From contig PAQH01000051.1 of the NCBI GenBank assembly GCA_002709225.1, positions 1 to 38,735 on the forward strand: 38,735 nt of DNA, given 5' to 3'. The notes under the pieces are model-generated. The model was not told the origin of the DNA. It worked only from the letters and a program-made list of their open reading frames with translations, and did not search any database. The position numbers were made by a program, and so were the translations under genes. This document shows positions 34,692 to 38,735 of the stretch, piece by piece. Position 1 is the stretch's first letter. Each line of letters begins with the position of its first letter. The DNA is from Planctomycetaceae bacterium (lineage in GTDB: Bacteria > Planctomycetota > Planctomycetia > Pirellulales > Pirellulaceae).

Positions 34692-35657
34692 ATGACTGGG
34701 CAAGCGATGCGTGAACTAAAAATCTTTAGTGGACAAGCTAACCCTCGCCTCGCAGAGGATATTTGCAACTACCTGCACTTTCCGGCTCTCGGGCGGATCG
34801 CATTGGGCCAATTCCCCGATGGCGAAAACTTCTGCAAGATTGAGGAAGATGTACGAGGTCGTGATGTATTCCTGGTTCAGCCGACCGCACCACCAGTCAA
34901 TGACAACCTGATGGAATTGCTCGTCATGATCGACAGTTGCAAACGGGCCAGCGCTGCGCGCATCACTGCCGTCATTCCCTATTTCGGCTATGCTCGTCAG
35001 GACCGAAAAGACGAGGGCCGCGTTCCGATCACCGCAAAACTGGTAGCCAATCTGATTACGCGCGCCGGCGCAGATCGCGTACTGACAATGGATCTCCATG
35101 CGGCCCAGATTCAAGGCTTCTTTGATGTACCGGTCGACCACCTTTACGCGGCACCGGTGTTGAATGAGTACTTCCTCAACATGGGACTCTCAGGCGATGA
35201 CCTGGTTATTGTCAGTCCCGATGAAGGCAGCATCAAACGAGCAGTCGGACACGTAAAACGCCTGGGAGGAAAGCTTGCTATTGTCGACAAACGTCGGTCG
35301 AGCGCGGTTGACACCCAGCAGCAGAATATTATCGGCGGACCCGTTGAAGGTCGTGTTGCATTAATGATCGACGACATGATCAGTACAGCCGGGTCAATCA
35401 AGGGAGCAGCACAGCTCGTATCGGATTCAGGCGCTCGTGAAGTCCACGTAGCAGCCACACACGCAGTTCTTTGTGGTAATGCCGTGGAAAATCTTCGACA
35501 GGCGCCCATTACCAGTGTGGTTGTGACTGACAGCATCCCCTCGCTTGCGGACGGGCAACTGGAAACCCTCAAAGTCCTTTCCGTCGCACCGCTTCTCGCC
35601 GAAGCCATCAAACGCATCCACCACGACCAATCGATCAGCGCAATGTTCGGACCCTAA
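34692..35657 (+). CDS. prs: Ribose-phosphate pyrophosphokinase (PRPP synthase)
   Basis: Prs makes PRPP from ribose-5-phosphate and ATP for nucleotide, histidine and tryptophan synthesis. The 321-aa sequence has K-I-F-S-G-Q-A-N, the F-P-D-G-E ATP segment, I-P-Y-F-G-Y-A-R-Q-D-R-K (catalytic loop start), D-L-H-A-A-Q-I-Q-G-F-F and the PRPP loop M-I-D-D-M-I-S-T-A-G-S. The second in-frame ATG at 34707 would give 316 residues, the more usual length; both are possible. It follows the GlmU-like gene by 29 bp on the same strand. Confidence 0.95.
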   Translation: MTGQAMRELKIFSGQANPRLAEDICNYLHFPALGRIALGQFPDGENFCKIEEDVRGRDVFLVQPTAPPVNDNLMELLVMIDSCKRASAARITAVIPYFGYARQDRKDEGRVPITAKLVANLITRAGADRVLTMDLHAAQIQGFFDVPVDHLYAAPVLNEYFLNMGLSGDDLVIVSPDEGSIKRAVGHVKRLGGKLAIVDKRRSSAVDTQQQNIIGGPVEGRVALMIDDMISTAGSIKGAAQLVSDSGAREVHVAATHAVLCGNAVENLRQAPITSVVVTDSIPSLADGQLETLKVLSVAPLLAEAIKRIHHDQSISAMFGP

Positions 35658-35749
35658 TACCCCCTCCGTACGGTAAGCTTTTCGACTTCCATACACCCTT
35701 TGTTGAGCGCTTTGCCGAGCCTCAACTCCTAGCAATCCAAGGTTCACCG

Positions 35750-37123
35750 ATGCCGCAACTGACTGACATTCGACTAATGGAAGTGCGCAGCGAGTGCGAA
35801 CAAATTGATTATCGATCCCCAATCAAGTTTGGAGGTCGTGTTGTTAATGATGTTGTGCTCTTTAACGTCCAAGTCGATGTTGAAACAGGATCCGGTAAAC
35901 GCGCAACCGGATTTGGCTCGATGCCAGTTGGCAATGTCTGGGCCTGGCCCAGTCTCGTCGTCGATACACCTCAGACACTCGACGGAATGATCCAGATGGG
36001 AAACCGCATGGTGGACAACGCCAATGCATTCCATGGAACCGGTCACCCTCTGGAGATTACGCACGAATTGAGTCAATCCTATCCAGCCATTTCAACCAGT
36101 GTCTCGGAGTCGTTGCAATTAGCCGAAACGGCTCCGGAACTAGCCTGTCTCGTCGCCGCCAGCCCTCTTGAAGCTGCCATCCATGATGCCTACGGCCGGG
36201 CGTTGGAAAAAAACTCCTACGATGTACTGGGCCAGGAATTCGTCAACCACGACCTGGGTGTGTTCCTGTCTGCAGAATTTTCTGGCGAGTATCTGGATCG
36301 CTACACCTCACGGGCTCCGAAACCCGCGATGCCACTCTATCACCTCGTCGGAGCTCTCGATCCGCTCACCGTGGCGGATCTGCAAACACCGCTTGACGAC
36401 GGGCTTCCGGAAACACTCGGAGACTGGATACTGGCAGATGGCCTGACCCACCTAAAAATCAAACTTTCCGGCGACAATCTCAACTGGGATGTAGACCGTG
36501 TCGTGCGCGTCGAAGCCGCTGCTGCTCCCGCTCAGAATCAACGAGGATGCCAGAAGTGGCACTACTCACTGGACTTCAATGAAAAGTGCGAAAATGTTCA
36601 GTACGTGCTCGACTTTCTCGCTCATCTTGAGGAACAATGCCCAGCGGCGCTCAATCGCGTCCAATACATCGAACAACCAACCCACCGCGACTTGCGGGCT
36701 AACCCCGAAAACAGGATGCATGAGGCGGCTCGTGTCAAACCGGTCGTCATCGACGAATCATTGGTCGATTACGAAAGTCTGCTACTCGCACGGGAGCAAG
36801 GTTACTCTGGTGTTGCTTTGAAAGCGTGCAAGGGACATACCGAAGCGTTGTTGATGGGTGCGGCCGCCCAGAAGCATAATTTATTCCTTTGCGTTCAAGA
36901 TCTCACATGCGTCGGGAGTTCATTCTTGCATTCGGCAAGTATCGCGGCCCGGCTACCGACGATCGCAGCAATCGAAGGTAACGGGCGACAGTACTGCCCT
37001 CGTGGAAACGCCGGTTGGGACCAACGCTACCCTGGAATGTTTGCAGTTTCCGACGGAACCGTCGCCACCTCAGAATTGACCGAAATCGGACTCGGTTTTG
37101 CAGCTCCGCAAGCCTCTTCGTAA
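35750..37123 (+). CDS. Enolase-superfamily protein (mandelate racemase/muconate-lactonizing type)
   Basis: The 457-aa protein has the enolase-superfamily acid/base set: K236-I-K238, metal ligands D275, E308 (Y-I-E-Q-P) and D335-E336, and K358 in V-A-L-K-A-C-K-G-H. The lysine pair on one strand and a lysine across the barrel resembles the muconate-lactonizing/dipeptide-epimerase/OSBS side of the superfamily. The N-terminal cap is longer than usual. The substrate is probably an acid sugar or similar carboxylate but cannot be named. The sugar-isomerase gene begins 53 bp after the stop, suggesting a joint catabolic role. Confidence 0.84.
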   Translation: MPQLTDIRLMEVRSECEQIDYRSPIKFGGRVVNDVVLFNVQVDVETGSGKRATGFGSMPVGNVWAWPSLVVDTPQTLDGMIQMGNRMVDNANAFHGTGHPLEITHELSQSYPAISTSVSESLQLAETAPELACLVAASPLEAAIHDAYGRALEKNSYDVLGQEFVNHDLGVFLSAEFSGEYLDRYTSRAPKPAMPLYHLVGALDPLTVADLQTPLDDGLPETLGDWILADGLTHLKIKLSGDNLNWDVDRVVRVEAAAAPAQNQRGCQKWHYSLDFNEKCENVQYVLDFLAHLEEQCPAALNRVQYIEQPTHRDLRANPENRMHEAARVKPVVIDESLVDYESLLLAREQGYSGVALKACKGHTEALLMGAAAQKHNLFLCVQDLTCVGSSFLHSASIAARLPTIAAIEGNGRQYCPRGNAGWDQRYPGMFAVSDGTVATSELTEIGLGFAAPQASS

Positions 37124-37176
37124 CCGCTCACTTGATCCCCGGGCACATTACCCACCACTCACACTGTGAGGCTCTG

Positions 37177-37989
37177 ATGACCAGGCTCCAATACTGTTTG
37201 AACGCCAGCACGATACGCCCGACGCCACTGTTGGAAAAAATCCGTATCGCAGCGGAAATCGGTTACGCGGCAATCGAGCTATGGCACGACGAAATCGAAC
37301 AGTACGTGGCAGCGGGGGGCACACTTGGTGACCTGAAAAAATACGTCGTAGACACGGGACTCGCGATCCCCACAACCATCTACCTGGCGGACTGGTTCGA
37401 CGCGGATACGGAGCGCTACCCACAGATCCTCGACGTCTGCAAACGTCGCATGCAAGATGCCGCGACACTGGGCGCCAAGTATGTTATCGCCTCGCCTCCC
37501 GCCGGCGATGCTGACTATGCTCTCGGAGCCGCTCGTTATCGAGAATTACTGGAAGCAGGAGAGTCGATCGGGGTGCAGCCATCGATGGAGTTTCTGGGAT
37601 TCGTCGGCCAACTGAACACGATCGAAGACGCCGTCGATGTGATGCAGCGTTCCGGTCGGTCAGACGCAACGACAATCCTCGATCCGTTCCACGTATTCCG
37701 CGGCGGTGGCAGCGTCGAATCGATTTCAAACCTCAACGCGAATCAGATCGCAATTTCGCACTTTAATGACATCCCGGCAGAACCTCCTCGAGAGCAGCAA
37801 CATGACCCCGATCGTGTTATGCCTGGGGACGGAACGTTTGACTTGCGGCGTTATCTGGAATTACTGCTCGCCACCGGTTACCAAGGATTTCTTTCGCTAG
37901 AGTTGTTCCGTGAAGACCTCTGGAGAAAAGATCCGGTCGAGGTCGCTCGCGAAGGACTTGAAAAGATGCAACGAGTCGTCGAAGGCTAA
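37177..37989 (+). CDS. Sugar phosphate isomerase/epimerase (xylose-isomerase-like TIM barrel)
   Basis: The 270-aa protein belongs to the AP-endonuclease-2/xylose-isomerase-like TIM-barrel family, which includes hexulose and inosose isomerases and epimerases. Metal-site residues are suggested by M-E-F-L-G-F, I-L-D-P-F-H-V, I-S-H-F-N-D-I and S-L-E-L-F. ATG 37177 is chosen because GAGG lies 5 nt upstream and the first barrel strand begins right after; the frame is open back into the preceding gene. It is the second gene of a likely pair with the enolase-superfamily gene. Confidence 0.87.
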   Translation: MTRLQYCLNASTIRPTPLLEKIRIAAEIGYAAIELWHDEIEQYVAAGGTLGDLKKYVVDTGLAIPTTIYLADWFDADTERYPQILDVCKRRMQDAATLGAKYVIASPPAGDADYALGAARYRELLEAGESIGVQPSMEFLGFVGQLNTIEDAVDVMQRSGRSDATTILDPFHVFRGGGSVESISNLNANQIAISHFNDIPAEPPREQQHDPDRVMPGDGTFDLRRYLELLLATGYQGFLSLELFREDLWRKDPVEVAREGLEKMQRVVEG

Positions 37990-38028
37990 AGGTCTTCTGT
38001 AACCGCTCGCATTTCCTCACGCAGCCGC

Positions 38029-38373
38029 TCACTCGTCCGAAGAGAAGTCGGCATCCGACCTTTCCTCTCTGCGAAAAACCGCGACAACATCTTCCACCGG
38101 TACCACGAATAACTGATTGTCTGGTTCGAAATCCACTGGAATCGCATTTTTTGGATGGAACAGAATTTTGTCGTATTGTCGTAGCGGCATGTCGTCGTCG
38201 TGTTCCACCTGCGCCGAGATCGTAACAATACGTCCCGTTATGGTCGGAATCTCGGAATCGTCGGGAAGCGCAATCCCTCCCCGCGTCTCCCGTTTTGGCT
38301 CATCCTTGCGGACGAGCACTCGAGCGCCGATAGGCTCTACATATTCAAATGTCTGCTGTCGGGCTTTGCCCAT
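38029..38373 (-). CDS. Orphan GroES-like co-chaperonin
   Basis: The 114-aa product has the GroES fold: E-P-I-G-A-R-V-L-V-R-K-D-E at the start, a mobile-loop-like R-E-T-R-G-G-I-A-L-P in which I-A-L replaces the usual I-V-L, and Y-D-K-I-L-F-H-P near the middle. It is longer than the usual 95-100 residues, with a charged C-terminal tail. No groEL is adjacent, unlike the usual groES-groEL operon. It could serve a GroEL paralogue elsewhere or be a specialised relative. Converges with the isomerase gene, 39 bp between stops. Confidence 0.82.
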   Translation of the reverse strand: MGKARQQTFEYVEPIGARVLVRKDEPKRETRGGIALPDDSEIPTITGRIVTISAQVEHDDDMPLRQYDKILFHPKNAIPVDFEPDNQLFVVPVEDVVAVFRREERSDADFSSDE

Positions 38374-38636
38374 GCTTTTCTATCCTGGTTATTCTCGTGC
38401 CTGGCTTCGTCACCGCCCAAAACGGCTGGGACAATCGATTTACACACCGGTCTCACCGCACCGGTAATCCTAATTACATCTCGCCTTTACATCTCACCTG
38501 AAAATTCTGCAGGCCCGGTTTTCAGACCCAAACCCCGACCGGAATAGCACTCGAAGATGGAACCGCGAGCCTTGGTGAAAAAGTTTAACTCTGGCCATAA
38601 AAAATGCAATGTGCACAGCAAATCCTCTTGTCGCGG

Positions 38637-38735
38637 TGGCCTGCTCCCCAAAAACTGATCCATGTGTTATGAGAGTCTAACCGCCCGAAATTGGGCCAGG
38701 AGGACTTTCATGAAGAGCAGGAAGCACAAGCCGGA
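38637..38735 (+). mobile_element. 5' end of an IS3-like insertion sequence, cut by the window edge
   Basis: This is the inverted partner of the copy at 1-98, identical over 98 bp. The element begins TGGCCTGCTCCCC and reads out of the window. The host sequence before it (38374-38636) holds no gene that I can support. Identity over the full visible length points to two recent copies or to one repeat collapsed during assembly. Confidence 0.75.
38710..38735 (+). CDS. Partial transposase orfA (N-terminus only)
   Basis: The first codons read MKSRKHKP followed by the start of a probable Glu codon, then the window ends. AGGAGG at 38698-38703 lies 6 nt before the ATG. It is identical to the frame at the left edge. 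The family assignment is tentative because only the basic N-terminus is visible. Confidence 0.6.

Noticed and set aside
1..38735. Search for CRISPR repeats, phage genes, restriction or toxin-antitoxin pairs
   Set aside because: No regularly spaced repeats and no recognisable defence, phage or toxin genes were found on either strand.

Overview
This 38.7-kb window looks like part of a planctomycete chromosome, probably Pirellulales-like. The lineage is inferred from family content: a DUF1501 protein, two secreted PQQ-type beta-propeller proteins whose mature ends begin W-P-x-(W/F)-R-G-P, a secreted leucine-rich-repeat protein, a serine hydrolase fused to a DUF1080 (3-keto-disaccharide hydrolase) domain, an SUMF1-fold protein, FloA, and many tiny membrane proteins. 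There is no rRNA, tRNA or CRISPR array that I can see. Genes are densely packed, start codons are often GTG or TTG, and only four stretches longer than 300 bp lack genes.

Both ends of the window are the same sequence in opposite orientation. Positions 1-98 are the exact reverse complement of positions 38637-38734. Each copy looks like the 5' end of an IS3-like insertion sequence, with its transposase reading frame running outward off the window. The sequence therefore ends inside two inverted copies of one IS, a typical place for an assembly to break, and the whole window is the DNA between them.

Layout, left to right. (1) 0.1-6.4 kb: DUF1501 and LRR proteins on the minus strand, divergent from a beta-propeller, a phytanoyl-CoA-dioxygenase-like and a Gfo/Idh/MocA gene. 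(2) 6.5-11.8 kb: a short RecQ helicase, a dicarboxylate/amino-acid:cation symporter with a large N-terminal insertion, and argS. (3) 12.4-17 kb: a beta-lactamase-fold/DUF1080 fusion, a secreted SUMF1-like protein without the catalytic cysteines, floA, and a 70-aa membrane protein with an 18-bp perfect palindrome just upstream. (4) 17.3-21.3 kb: a class V aminotransferase, coaD, an ornithine-cyclodeaminase-family gene and a secreted coiled-coil protein. (5) 21.6-24 kb: a second beta-propeller and a MetE-core protein. (6) 24-27 kb: epmB divergent from efp, then a 60-aa membrane protein translationally coupled to a pilT-type ATPase. (7) 27.1-29.5 kb: a class III aminotransferase and hemB. (8) 29.6-33.6 kb: a minus-strand cluster argB-argD-argF-rph. 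(9) 33.9-38.4 kb: a single-domain GlmU-like nucleotidyltransferase with prs, an enolase-superfamily protein with a TIM-barrel sugar isomerase/epimerase, and an orphan GroES-like protein.

Functional links that can be supported: EpmB installs beta-lysine on Lys34 of the adjacent EF-P; ArgB, ArgD and ArgF are three steps of arginine synthesis and ArgS uses the product; the GlmU-like protein and Prs make nucleotide-sugar and PRPP precursors; the enolase-superfamily and sugar-isomerase genes are probably a small catabolic pair. I do not see a convincing defence island, biosynthetic cluster or phage. The unusual points are mainly domain variants, small coupled membrane proteins and DNA/RNA structures, listed as findings.
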